A DNA stretch of 64,000 nt from DASQHW01 sp038209365. Lineage in GTDB: Bacteria; Actinomycetota; Acidimicrobiia; IMCC26256; PALSA-610. The stretch spans positions 62,001-126,000 of the forward strand of contig JBBQXS010000006.1 in NCBI GenBank assembly GCA_038209365.1. Reading direction: 5' to 3'. Under the pieces are notes generated by a model. It worked only from the letters and a program-made list of their open reading frames with translations, was not told the origin of the DNA and searched no databases. The position numbers and the translations under genes are program-made. Shown piece by piece: positions 52,840 to 60,529 of this stretch; positions within the stretch are counted from its first letter, which is position 1, and every line of letters begins with the position of its first letter.

Positions 52840-53070
52840 GTGACCCGCCGAGTCGATGTGAGCGATCTCGTCGACGCGCACGCAGTAGCGGATGTTCTCG
52901 GTCTGACACAACGGAACTCTGTCAGCGCCTACCAACGCCGCTACGCAGACATGCCGCGACCTGTCGTGGATATGGGCCGTGGGCGGTGCAAGCTCTGGCT
53001 GCGCTCTGAAGTTGCCGCGTGGCACCGACGTCGCACTGTTCGGCCGGCCCGTTCCCAGCGTGATGCCTGA
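52840..53070 (+). CDS. AlpA/excisionase-like HTH protein
   Basis: 76 residues from GTG. Winged-helix excisionase pattern: DLVDAHAVADVLGLTQRNSVSAYQRRYADMPRPVVDMGRG, then CKLWLRSEVAAWHRRR. A likely directionality factor or repressor of the divergent pair. The only Shine-Dalgarno-like run (GGAG) is one base from the start, so the start is uncertain. Bases 53071-53184 to its right hold nothing that I can identify. Confidence 0.7.
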   Translation: MTRRVDVSDLVDAHAVADVLGLTQRNSVSAYQRRYADMPRPVVDMGRGRCKLWLRSEVAAWHRRRTVRPARSQRDA

Positions 53071-53184
53071 CGTGCAGCTGGTCGGTCTACCTCGGACGCA
53101 CCGCGATTCGTCTCCCTCCAGATCGCGGCTCGAACGATGCGACACGCCCTGCGGCGATAGCGAATGAGCGTTCACATTGGGCTA

Positions 53185-53285
53185 TTCACCCGGATCGCGC
53201 AGTTCTGGACATCCCTCACGGTGTCGCCAGGGCTCGGGCAATACCGCAGGTCAGCGGCCCGGACCGGATATTCGGCACCCACACG
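53185..53285 (+). repeat. Dispersed repeat, copy 1 (long)
   Basis: Begins GGATCGCGCAGTTCTGGACA, contains CCGCAGGTCAGCGG, and ends GGATATTCGGCACCCACA. It shares the same order of blocks with copy 2 (53421-53526) and, inverted, with the left end of the 63163-63466 element. Confidence 0.65.
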
Positions 53286-53420
53286 CTCCGAGGCCGCTGG
53301 AACGCGACCAATGGCGCCTGACCGCTAATTCTGCGATCAGGGCGAACCGTTCGATCGCTGAGCCCGGGCCGCAGATCCTCGAGCGATGAGCCGTGCGCAT
53401 CAGCGGAAAGGGCTATCGCG

Positions 53421-53526
53421 TGGATCGCGCAGTTCCGGGGATCCATCGCACCACCCGCGGGCTCCCGCAAAGCCGCAGGTGAAAAGCCGCAGGTGAGCGG
53501 TGCCGGACGGGTTTTCGGCACCCACA
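53421..53526 (+). repeat. Dispersed repeat, copy 2 (long)
   Basis: GGATCGCGCAGTTCCGGGGA, then GCAAAGCCGCAGGT (a 14-base stretch with GCCGCAGGTGA repeated in tandem), ending GACGGGTTTTCGGCACCCAC at 53525. Element-end orientation is to the right: an IS481-type fragment starts directly after it. Confidence 0.65.
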
Positions 53527-53612
53527 GGTGCGGATGATCGTCGCGCCGTCGCTACGGAAGACCTCATCGAACGCGCCGATGAACTGGCCGGCGCCGTCGC
53601 GGATCAAGAACC
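53527..53612 (-). pseudogene. IS481/rve transposase fragment
   Basis: The minus strand encodes THRFLIRDGAGQFIGAFDEV followed by FRSDGATIIRT, a match to the catalytic-core strand of IS481/IS3-type integrase domains (FLIRDRxxQFxxxFD with an active-site Asp). Only about 28 codons remain, cut on both sides by copies of the dispersed repeat. Confidence 0.6.
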
Positions 53613-53640
53613 TATGGGTGCCGAATATCCGTCCGGGCAT
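53613..53640 (-). repeat. Dispersed repeat, copy 3 (end only)
   Basis: TATGGGTGCCGAATATCCGT followed by CCGGGCA, the reverse orientation of copies 1 and 2. With copy 2 it brackets the IS481 fragment. Confidence 0.6.
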
Positions 53641-54082
53641 GCCCAGTAGGAGTTTCGGGTTGGCGTGGGCGGTCGGTTCGGGCGCTGCGACCATCCACGC
53701 GCGGCCCGTTTGTGCCACCCCGGTGCTTGTGCGCCTTGAGCGGATGAGCCGACGGCCTCCAGCCCGCGGAGCATTCTGAGCTTCGCGTCAACCGCTCCAT
53801 CAGTGAGCCTCCCACCTCCCTCCGCATGAAACGGTGAAACAGCAGGACACGGACGTGGTAATCCACCAAAAGGACCAGAGGGCGAGCAGAGAACTCAGCT
53901 GGACCGCTGACCGGCGGCGCTGCGCAGCCTTGTCCCAGCTGTCCTCAATCAGCCGTTTGGCCGGAACAAGCAATACCCCCGTGCGCGGCCAGAGCTTACG
54001 GCCGTAGCACGGTCACGGACTGCCGCTGCGCTTCGACTCAGCGGCGTGCTCTTTCTTTGGCCCAGGCCTCAACCTCGGGTCG
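53641..54082. other. No recognisable gene
   Basis: Frames on both strands are short and of low plausibility; I see no RNA gene or clear promoter. It probably consists of decayed mobile-element DNA. Confidence 0.5.
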
Positions 54083-54103
54083 ATGCGCCAATGCAACAGA
54101 GCC
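54083..54103 (+). repeat. Solo IS6-type terminal sequence
   Basis: ATGCGCCAATGCAACAGAGC plus C repeats, over about 20 bases, the right end of the IS6-family element at 55187-56008. No adjoining transposase sequence remains on its left. Confidence 0.55.
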
Positions 54104-54158
54104 ATTTTTCGGGGCGCACATCGACGCCCTGAGAGCTCTCGCGATTGGCCGAGGACGA

Positions 54159-54803
54159 TCAAGCCCGGACGAGCAGGAGAACGAGCGTGTAGTGGCAGGC
54201 GCCGGCGCCGACGACGAAGGCGTGCCAGACCTCGTGGTAGCCGAACGTCGTGGGCCACGGGTTCGGATGGTTGCGGGCAAGCACGACCGCGCCGACGGTG
54301 TAGAGCACGCCACCGGCGAGTAGCAGCGCGAGCTCCGGCCGGCTGAGCGATGTTGCGAGTTGGGGTGCTGCGACGACTGGGAGCCAGCCCAGCCCGAGAT
54401 ACATGGCGAGTCCGACACCGCGCCAATGCTCGAGGCGCGCGATCGTCACGACGATGCCGATGACCGCTCCGACCCATGCGAGCACGAGGAGGGTGACGCC
54501 CATTGCCGGTCGCAATGCCAGCAGCGTGATCGGTGTGTAGGACGCGGCGATGAGCACGAAGATCATCGAGTGGTCGAGGTACTTCATGACTCGTTCCGCT
54601 CGTGCGGACCAGCGCCCGCGGTGGTAGATCGCGCTCACGCCGTAGAGGCCGGTCAGGCCGGCCGCGAAGATCGCGGCGCTCACATGGGCGGCGGCGCCCC
54701 GGGCGAGCGCGATGAGTGCGATCCCGGCAGGAATCGAGACGAAGAACGCGACCTCGTGGAACCAGCCCCGAAGCCGTGGTTTCGGGGCCAGACGAAAGTT
54801 CAC
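54159..54803 (-). CDS. Hemolysin III / PAQR-family membrane protein
   Basis: 214 residues from GTG; upstream sequence in frame is IS6 debris, so no earlier start is likely. Seven membrane helices with the metal-site motifs LRGWFHEVAFFVSIPAGI, SAIYHRGRW, KYLDHSMIFVLIAASYTP and the C-terminal FGYHEVWHAFVVGAGACHY, giving the conserved His/Asp set of the PAQR/hemolysin III family. A TATCGT box lies 7 bases before the GTG, suggesting a leaderless mRNA. Confidence 0.9.
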   Translation of the reverse strand: MNFRLAPKPRLRGWFHEVAFFVSIPAGIALIALARGAAAHVSAAIFAAGLTGLYGVSAIYHRGRWSARAERVMKYLDHSMIFVLIAASYTPITLLALRPAMGVTLLVLAWVGAVIGIVVTIARLEHWRGVGLAMYLGLGWLPVVAAPQLATSLSRPELALLLAGGVLYTVGAVVLARNHPNPWPTTFGYHEVWHAFVVGAGACHYTLVLLLVRA

Positions 54804-54869
54804 CGAGCCGACGATAGACCGCCTGCCGGACCGTACCCCCCGCCCGATCCGCACTGGCTGTCCCGGATC

Positions 54870-54990
54870 CCATTCAGATCGTGCGGGCGAGCTCGCCGAA
54901 CACGCGCGCGCGACGCGCCGATGGGAGCGCGCATCAACCCCGAGTTTCGCAGTGGCCGGGCCGTGTGGTGCATCAGAATGACCGCGCATC
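54870..54990 (-). pseudogene. IS6-family transposase C-terminal relic
   Basis: On the minus strand MRGHSDAPHGPATAKLGVDA followed by RSHRRVARACSASSPAR aligns with the C-terminus of the element at 55187-56008 (MRGHAFMQNLRRGHFELGVN, ARAHPCVASAFSELARA). DNA similarity is also evident by eye. The rest of 54804-55186 holds no gene that I can support. Confidence 0.55.
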
Positions 54991-55186
54991 GCGCTTGAGG
55001 TTGCCGTATCTGTTCCTGTTGGCGCATCGTCTATACGACCGGATGGAGAACCGGTCATTGTATAAGGCAGCTGTCGGCATGCTGATCCGTCGCACATCCC
55101 GGCGCCCGGACCGGAACCGCTGATCTATGGCGTCATAAGATTATTCATCCCGCCGCAGAGTTCAGCCAACGGCGGCGTGTTCGGCG

Positions 55187-56008
55187 GGCTCTGTTGCGTT
55201 GAGGCCGACGGCCGCGCGGGCTCCTTTGGTTCCTTCAGCAGCGTCAGACGGCTCGGGCGAGTTCACTAAACGCGCTCGCGACGCACGGGTGGGCACGCGC
55301 GTTCACTCCGAGTTCGAAGTGGCCGCGCCGGAGGTTCTGCATGAACGCGTGACCGCGCATGATCACCCGCGCCGAGTGGTCCCGCTTGTATCCTCGCATC
55401 GGTCGCAGACGCGCTTTGAGTCGGCCGTGGTCGGCTTCTATCCGATTGTTCGCGTACCGCTCGACGTTGTGGAACGTTGCCGGGATCAGCTCATCGATCA
55501 CCACCCGTAGTGTCCAAGCCCGATCCGTCACGATCTCCGTCGGCTCGCCGTGCGCGCGCAGCGCCGTCGCGAAGAAATGTCGCGCAGCCTGCGTGTCCCG
55601 TTGGGCCGAGACGTAGACGTCGATGATCTGGCCGTGCTGGTCGACAGCTCGGTTCACGTAGCGCCACCGGCCGGCGACCTTCACATAGGTCTCATCGACG
55701 TACCAACGGTCTCCGACACGCCCCGGCAGGGCCGGCCAGCGTCGACCAACAGCGGCGTGAACCGCTGCACCCACCGGTACACGGTCACTCGATCGACCTC
55801 GATACCCCGCTCGGCCAACAGTTCCTCGACGTCGCGGTACGAGAGCCCGAACCGTAGGTACCCGCGCACCGGAAGGACGATGAGTTCCGGTGGGAACCGG
55901 AACCCGGTGAACGCCGAACTCGAGACAACCTGGACCGGACGAACATGAGATCGGAGCATCTCGCCACGTTCACCGCCGACCACCACCCTGCGCCAATGCA
56001 ACAGAGCC
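55187..56008 (-). mobile_element. IS6-family insertion sequence (822 bp)
   Basis: Bounded by terminal inverted repeats GGCTCTGTTGCGTTG (left) and, on the opposite strand at the right end, GGCTCTGTTGCATTG. The length is normal for IS6/IS26-type elements. The flanking octamers GTTCGGCG (left) and GGCCGACA (right) differ, so there is no target duplication. It interrupts the last gene of a small leftward operon. Confidence 0.85.
55244..55959 (-). pseudogene. IS6-family transposase, frameshifted
   Basis: The first part reads FTGFRFPPELIVLPVRGYLR and SYRDVEELLAERGIEVDRVTVY. The second part, in another frame, reads RVGDRWYVDETYVKVAGRW (first catalytic Asp), VVIDELI and ERYANNRIEADHGRLKARLR (catalytic Glu), ending ELARAV. 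The switch lies near 55735-55745, at LLVDA, and one base would restore the frame. The Asp of the second site sits in EIVTDRAWT. Confidence 0.8.
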
Positions 56009-56214
56009 GGCCGACATGTGTTTCGACGGCAACGATGCTCGCGTCGTGGATCGCAAGGTGGCGTCCGGTCTTGTTCTCGAGGAACGAGAAGACCAAACCG
56101 CTTTTCCCCCCGAGCCGCTCGACCCCGCCACTCGAGAGGAGTTCCCGGCTCGGTTACGAATCGGCGCGCCGCGGTCTCGAAGGCGACGATGTTCTCTGTT
56201 GCGATGTGTTGCAT
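56009..56214 (-). pseudogene. Gene interrupted by the IS6 element
   Basis: The reading frame starts MQHIATENIVAFETAARRFV and TEPGTPLEWRGRAARGEKRF, 13 bases after the preceding gene. A second frame carries GLVFSFLENKTGRHLAIHDA and SIVAVETHVG up to the IS end. The two segments together look like one small protein with a frameshift, cut by the insertion. Family not recognised. Confidence 0.45.
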
Positions 56215-56226
56215 GATTGAGCTCGC

Positions 56227-56742
56227 TTAGCGCCCCTTGCGCGGTGCATCGTTGACTACTTCGAGGATGGCGGCGCGCAACAGGTCGTGGTCGACATGGA
56301 GTGCATCGGCCAGGACCTCGACCGGCGTACGCGCAGCGGGGCGAGCGGCGGCCTCCTCCCGAGTTGCTGCCGCCGCCTGGTAGACCCGCATCTCGGTGGC
56401 GGTTAGCGCCACCGCGTCGGCCGAGACGTCATGCGAGCCGTACCGGTCGAATCTCTGCTCGGTGTCCTCGGGGGCGAACGGCGTGAGCGCGTTCACTTTG
56501 CCTAGACGCACGAGCGAAGCGACCTGGTCGACCGAGAGCTGATGTGCGGTAGCGAACTGATCGACTGACAACAGGTTGAGGATCCCGCGCACGCGCAACT
56601 CTTGCGATGAAAGACGAGGATGCCCGTCTGGAAACGCCCGCGTGATCTCGCCGCGTTGTACAAGCCCGTTGACGGCTTCGGTGCTTGTGTGCAGCACCTT
56701 CGGCGCATCTTCCAATCTGATGTCGTAATCTGGCGTGGTCAT
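56227..56742 (-). CDS. Hypothetical protein with excisionase-like N-terminus
   Basis: 171 residues. The first half looks like one or two small HTH units (DIRLEDAPKVLHTSTEAVNG, LVQRGEITRAFPDGHPRLSS; LSVDQFATAHQLSVDQVASL). The middle is acidic and the C-terminal helix is EVLADALHVDHDLLRAAILE. No family assigned. The start overlaps the stop of the preceding small HTH frame (ATGA). Confidence 0.55.
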   Translation of the reverse strand: MTTPDYDIRLEDAPKVLHTSTEAVNGLVQRGEITRAFPDGHPRLSSQELRVRGILNLLSVDQFATAHQLSVDQVASLVRLGKVNALTPFAPEDTEQRFDRYGSHDVSADAVALTATEMRVYQAAAATREEAAARPAARTPVEVLADALHVDHDLLRAAILEVVNDAPRKGR

Positions 56743-56921
56743 CGTTCGCGCTCCAGTCGGGCAGTAATAAGGTCAGTTACAGATTCGCGGTTGATAAGCC
56801 ATCCCTCCTCCAGCAGAGTGCCTCGTAACGTCTCGTCCACGCAGAGCTGTTGCACTCGCCGACGCGTCAGTCCAAGGACCTCCGCAGCAACACGTGCAGA
56901 TATCCAATTCTGGGCCTCCTT
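56739..56921 (-). CDS. Small HTH (AlpA-like) protein, start unclear
   Basis: The frame reads QNWISARVAAEVLGLTRRRV, QQLCVDETLRGTLLEEGWLI and NRESVTDLITARLERER, a helix-turn-helix of the excisionase type (SARVAAEVLGLTRRRVQQL). A GGAGG lies upstream, but no ATG, GTG or TTG is found in frame before the HTH, so the gene may be truncated or use a rare start. Its stop overlaps the next gene. Confidence 0.45.
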   Translation of the reverse strand, partial: KEAQNWISARVAAEVLGLTRRRVQQLCVDETLRGTLLEEGWLINRESVTDLITARLERER

Positions 56922-57120
56922 CTACCCCCCATGGAAGACCTCGTTTCCTAAGCTTCGGCGCGCCGCATGTTCGGCCAGAATGCAGACAACACCTGCCCGC
57001 TTGTCGACGTCGGCCGCGAGCCCGTCAATGCCACTTCAAGATCTCGGCGGCGTCGTCAGGCGTGAGGTCGAGGACGGATACCACTCCGTCGGATTCGGCC
57101 AGTTCGTCGACGGTTCTCAT
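56922..57120 (-). pseudogene. Small protein with single-base frameshift
   Basis: ATG at 57120, one base after the YozE-like stop. It reads MRTVDELAESDGVVSVLDLT and PDDAAEILKWH then stop. Removing one A restores EILSGIDGLAADVDKRAGVV and CILAEHAARRSLGNEVFHGG, which ends at 56922. Both halves look coding. Family unknown. Confidence 0.4.
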
Positions 57121-57121
57121 G

Positions 57122-57445
57122 TCAGTCCTCAGAATCAATGTCGACGGGTCGTCTTTGATGAGGTGCCACTGGTGGCGTCTTTACAAGCAGCGAGGCCCAG
57201 GAGATGAGGGACGGCAACGCGGGCTGTTCGGGCCATTCCTTTTCGAAGGTGCACAGTATGAACGCCACGATCGCCCTGTCGAGATCGTCGGCTTGGGCAT
57301 TGCTACTTCGCAAGTATGCGAGCAAATCTTCGAGCGAGTCGATTCCCTCGGGGAAGTAGGGGTCGGACCAAACGTCATCGACGAAGAGCTGGAGCGAGGG
57401 CGACAGCCGCTGCTGCGCCCCCAGCAACCAGTCGTAGAACTTCAT
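57122..57445 (-). CDS. YozE SAM-like domain protein
   Basis: 107 residues with a GGAG ribosome-binding site. MKFYDWLLGAQQRLSPSLQL, FVDDVWSDPYFPEGIDSLED, LLAYLRSS and IVAFILCTFEKEW match the YozE_SAM-like fold (FYDWLL, DxxxDPxFP, yeeIldYL). Function unknown. First gene of a short leftward operon. Confidence 0.7.
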   Translation of the reverse strand: MKFYDWLLGAQQRLSPSLQLFVDDVWSDPYFPEGIDSLEDLLAYLRSSNAQADDLDRAIVAFILCTFEKEWPEQPALPSLISWASLLVKTPPVAPHQRRPVDIDSED

Positions 57446-57714
57446 TGCGTTCTCCTTCTCGATCTCGGGACGCGCGAGAGCACGCCACTTGTTCTGGCAC
57501 GCCGCGTCAGTCGGCTTGCTCAGCCGCCTCGCGATATGGTCGCAGGGAGCGATAGGACAACGAGTTCCGCGACCCCGGTTCCGACACCGCGAAGGCGTCC
57601 TCTTCAAGCTTGTGCAGCGCGGTGATGACGGTGTGAACGAAGCGTCGCATGCGATCCTTCGCGTACGGCGGCGAGTCGAGTAGCGGAAGCTCTCGGGAGC
57701 GAGGGGGAGTTGCG

Positions 57715-58035
57715 ATGGCGGTGTGTTCGATCGTGACGTTCCGTATCAGGCCCGGCCGTATGGCCGACTGGCTTTCCAACACTGCGACGGCGAAAAGCAC
57801 CCTGGAGCGCCACGGCGCCAAGGTGCGGATCTGGCAGGCCTTCACGGGAAACGATCCCGGGTTGAGCGCGACGCTGGTGGCCGAGTTCGACGACATGGAG
57901 AGCTACGGCCGCATCACTGAGGCGTTGTCCCAAGACAGCGAGTGGCGCGCCTTCCAGCAGGCCCGGCAGTCCGAGACCATCCCGGCCGCGACGTTGACGA
58001 GCCGGAATCTGGTCACGGAGATCACGACCATATGA
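57715..58035 (+). CDS. Dimeric alpha-beta barrel protein (ABM/NIPSNAP-like)
   Basis: 106 residues: VCSIVTFRIRPGRMADWLSN, VRIWQAFTGNDPGLSATLVA, EFDDMESYGRITEALSQDSE, a ferredoxin-like strand-helix pattern typical of antibiotic-biosynthesis-monooxygenase-like proteins. A GAGGGGGAG ribosome-binding site is present. A terminator-like hairpin follows at once. Confidence 0.65.
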   Translation: MAVCSIVTFRIRPGRMADWLSNTATAKSTLERHGAKVRIWQAFTGNDPGLSATLVAEFDDMESYGRITEALSQDSEWRAFQQARQSETIPAATLTSRNLVTEITTI

Positions 58036-58054
58036 GCGCCGGTCAGTCCGGCGC
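58036..58054 (+). terminator. Terminator-like hairpin
   Basis: GCGCCGG-TCAGT-CCGGCGC, a perfect 7-bp stem directly after the stop codon; no T-run follows. Confidence 0.55.
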
Positions 58055-58335
58055 GTCCCTCTCGCTCTGCGCGGACTCGGCTTCGATCAACATGGAGGAC
58101 GGGCCGCCGAGGTCGCCGACGACACGCATGTTCATGGCGCCGTCAACAGTCAGTTCCTGACGGAAGCTCAGGGCCGGGGCAATCGTTCGTGGTTGACTCC
58201 ACGATCGGGCCATGCGCGCTCGCGCGACCGGCACCGCGAAGCGACCCGGTACTGTGCAACGGCGCGGGTCGAACGTGGGTAGCCCCCCTCCCGAGCATCC
58301 CGGTCCGGTTCGTGGCCGGGAAGGTGCATGTCGCC

Positions 58336-58698
58336 ATGATGGAGAAGCGCTTCCGGCTCAGGCCCGCTGAAGTGCATGACGCGCGGTCCTTCGCTCGCAG
58401 CAGGTTGTCGGACCTCGGTATCGACCCGGACCACGTCGACGCGGTGGACACGGTCGCCGGCGAGTTCATGGCCCTCGCGGGAGAGCTCGGCGCTCGCGAC
58501 ACGGTACGTCTCACGATCCAGCCGTTCCACCTGTTGACGAGCATCCGGCTGCGATGGTCCCGACACCTCAGCGTGCGCGACAAACCGTTCGGGCCAAGAG
58601 AACGCATCCTCGAGAAACTCACCCTCGCCCACGGGACACGCCGCAACGCCGACGGCACCGAAGACATGTGGGCCGAGGTACCGCGTTCCTCTGTTTGA
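58336..58698 (+). CDS. Divergent anti-sigma-type HATPase-like protein
   Basis: 120 residues from ATG. RLRPAEVHDARSFARSRLSD and LGIDPDHVDAVDTVAGEFMA resemble the start of RsbW-like HATPase_c_2 proteins (AR.FVR..L...G....DD..L...E). The N-box Asn and the glycine boxes are missing, so ATP binding is doubtful. The preceding 300 bases hold no gene that I can support. Confidence 0.4.
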   Translation: MMEKRFRLRPAEVHDARSFARSRLSDLGIDPDHVDAVDTVAGEFMALAGELGARDTVRLTIQPFHLLTSIRLRWSRHLSVRDKPFGPRERILEKLTLAHGTRRNADGTEDMWAEVPRSSV

Positions 58699-58856
58699 CT
58701 CGCAAGTCTGCGACGACACCGGCACGGTCAGCGAGGTGCAGCTCGAGAGTCGGACTCATACCCGCCGGGCATCCCGTTCCATCGCAACCGCCGGATGCGG
58801 CCTGATCTCGCCATACCGCGTCGTGTAGTTGAGGCCGTCCCGCTCGCCTTCGGGCG

Positions 58857-59201
58857 TCATCGCCTTTTGTTGGTCCTGCGCGGAGGGTGCGCGATCTTCT
58901 GCACGGGTTTGGCGCGTCGCCGCGGTTGTTTGCCGACAAGGAGTTCGAGGACCTCGCCGATCGTTCGTTCACGGATCGTCGTCTCGGGAATTGGGAGATC
59001 GTGCTGAACGATGTAACGGTTGCGTCGCCCGTCGCGCTCTTTGACCACGTAGCCGGCGTCGGCGAGCTTGCCCACAATCGCGTAGGCGCTGCGCTCGGTG
59101 ATGCCGAGAGTCGTCGCGATGTCACGCAAACGCACACCGGGATCGTGAGCAACGCACAGCAGCACTCGCCCGTGAGTCGTCAAAAAGCTCCATTCCGCCA
59201 C
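58857..59201 (-). CDS. MarR-like winged-helix regulator
   Basis: 114 residues from GTG: AEWSFLTTHGRVLLCVAHDP, GVRLRDIATTLGITERSAYA, IVGKLADAGYVVKERDGRRN, RYIV, a common actinobacterial HTH family in which the wing carries GRRNRY. The C-terminus is basic. GTG 59201 is preferred to ATG 59237 because a TATGAT box lies 6 bases upstream, giving a leaderless mRNA. Confidence 0.78.
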   Translation of the reverse strand: MAEWSFLTTHGRVLLCVAHDPGVRLRDIATTLGITERSAYAIVGKLADAGYVVKERDGRRNRYIVQHDLPIPETTIRERTIGEVLELLVGKQPRRRAKPVQKIAHPPRRTNKRR

Positions 59202-59207
59202 GAGGCC

Positions 59208-59235
59208 ATCATAGCAGTTTATTTCTAGTAACTGC
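59208..59235 (-). promoter_or_regulatory. -10 box and operator of the MarR-like gene
   Basis: TATGAT on the minus strand (59213-59208), and directly upstream the inverted repeat GCAGTT-N10-AACTGC (59214-59235), where bound repressor would block transcription. Confidence 0.55.
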
Positions 59236-59349
59236 ATGCTAGTGTTGTGGCAACAGAGGAGGGAGCGAGGACTTCCTGTCCCGAGCGATGATCATCGACG
59301 CGCACGGACGCCCGGCGGTGCGGAACGAGGAGCATCACTCACGGCAGAC

Positions 59350-59531
59350 GAAGCGATTCCGCGTACGTTGCCCGTCGGAACCCTTGTCGAGGTTCGCGAG
59401 CACTTTCCCGGGTTGTGGAGTGCTCGTTCGTAGTTGCTGACCCGACCGAAAATGGCTACTCGATCCGGCGAACGTTGGATCGATACGTGCTACCGAGGCC
59501 GTTCATCGACGACGACGTTTCGCCGAGGGAG
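59350..59531 (+). pseudogene. Relic of a small SH3-like protein
   Basis: The frame TLPVGTLVEVREHFPGLWSA continues in a second frame as FVVADPTENGYSIRRTLDRY and VLPRPFIDDDVSPR. Together they match a common small actinobacterial protein (VGxxVEVRxxFdGxWaxGFxVaxxxxxGYxxRRxSDxxxLPxxFxxddVr). One indel near 59425 separates them. Confidence 0.4.
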
Positions 59532-59998
59532 CTGACTGAGAGCGCGACGTTGCGCACACCGATGATGTTGACGATGCGAGAGCGTGAGGGAGACGTGACA
59601 TCGGTCCGCTGGGACATCGATCGATACCACGAGCTGCAAGAGCGGGCCTTCGACGCTCTCGGTGCCGAGCAGCACCATCTTGCGACCGGCGACGCGGACC
59701 GGCCGGTGGCTCGGCGGCTGCGCAAACAAAGACCGCGGAGATGCTGGCGTAGTACTGGGTGGTGCCCGCGGCGGCGTCGCCATCGCGGTGAGCCAGGAGC
59801 GCAACATTGCGACACCTCTACCGTCACGAGTCACCGGAGTTGACGAACAAGTTAGACCGTGGAAGTAGGCGCGCCGACAGCGCGTGCTGGGAACACGAAT
59901 GTCTCGAGCACGCACTCGCTCGGCCCGGACTTGTCGGCATCTGGGCGGCGACAACACCCGTTGAACGCTCCTGCAATCCGTGCCATGCCACCAGCGCC
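59532..59998. other. No recognisable gene
   Basis: Several overlapping frames exist on both strands, but none shows a fold, motif or ribosome-binding site that I can support. Confidence 0.5.
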
Positions 59999-60325
59999 TC
60001 AGCGCGCTGGCAGCAGGACAGGCTCCCAAGTCGCGCCGGTCCGGCGGAGGCTGATCCCGACGGTGGTAGTGGCGCCGGTTCGCTCGTAGCGTCGTACTTC
60101 GATCGTGACGGCCGTATGTCCGGGTGGGATCTCACCGAGTGTGATCAGAACGCAGCCGTCGTGCGCGGGTTGGCCCGGTTCGGTGGCGATCGCTTCGGAA
60201 GGTGCGATCGCGAGTTCACGGCGAGGACGAATACGGTACCGCTGATGGCTTGCCCGGGGCCGGGTTATGACGGCGCGGATGACCGTCAAGTAAATCGCGA
60301 TAGCGGCCTCTATAAGCAACGCCAT
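59999..60325 (-). CDS. Hypothetical membrane-anchored protein
   Basis: 108 residues from ATG 60325: MALLIEAAIAIYLTVIRAVI as a membrane anchor, then a soluble part of beta-strand character (CVLITLGEIPPGHTAVTIEV; RTGATTTVGISLRRTGATWE). No family recognised, and coding status is uncertain. Confidence 0.3.
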   Translation of the reverse strand: MALLIEAAIAIYLTVIRAVITRPRASHQRYRIRPRRELAIAPSEAIATEPGQPAHDGCVLITLGEIPPGHTAVTIEVRRYERTGATTTVGISLRRTGATWEPVLLPAR

Positions 60326-60529
60326 TGCGGCCCGCGCCTTCGCGCACCAACGACCAGAGCCGCTCGCCGCATGACCCGGGCAGCCACCGGACGCGTCGCG
60401 GTACCGAACCTCCCACCGCCCCGAGAAGGCGCCGCGCACAGAGGCCCTGAGCCGCGAAGCCAGCACGAATTGCTGGCATTCAGGGCTCGGAGCCGGTCAC
60501 GCTGGAAGTGAGACTCGTTCCCCGATTGT

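Noticed and set aside
53185..53526. Short repeats here as a CRISPR array
   Set aside because: Spacing is irregular, the copies are long and in both orientations elsewhere, and no cas genes are present.
58043..58234. Minus-strand frame of 63 codons after the ABM-like gene
   Set aside because: Overlaps the terminator-like hairpin and has no support beyond being open.
59807..60511. Plus-strand frame of 234 codons
   Set aside because: No motif, no ribosome-binding site, biased composition; the opposite strand is marginally more protein-like.
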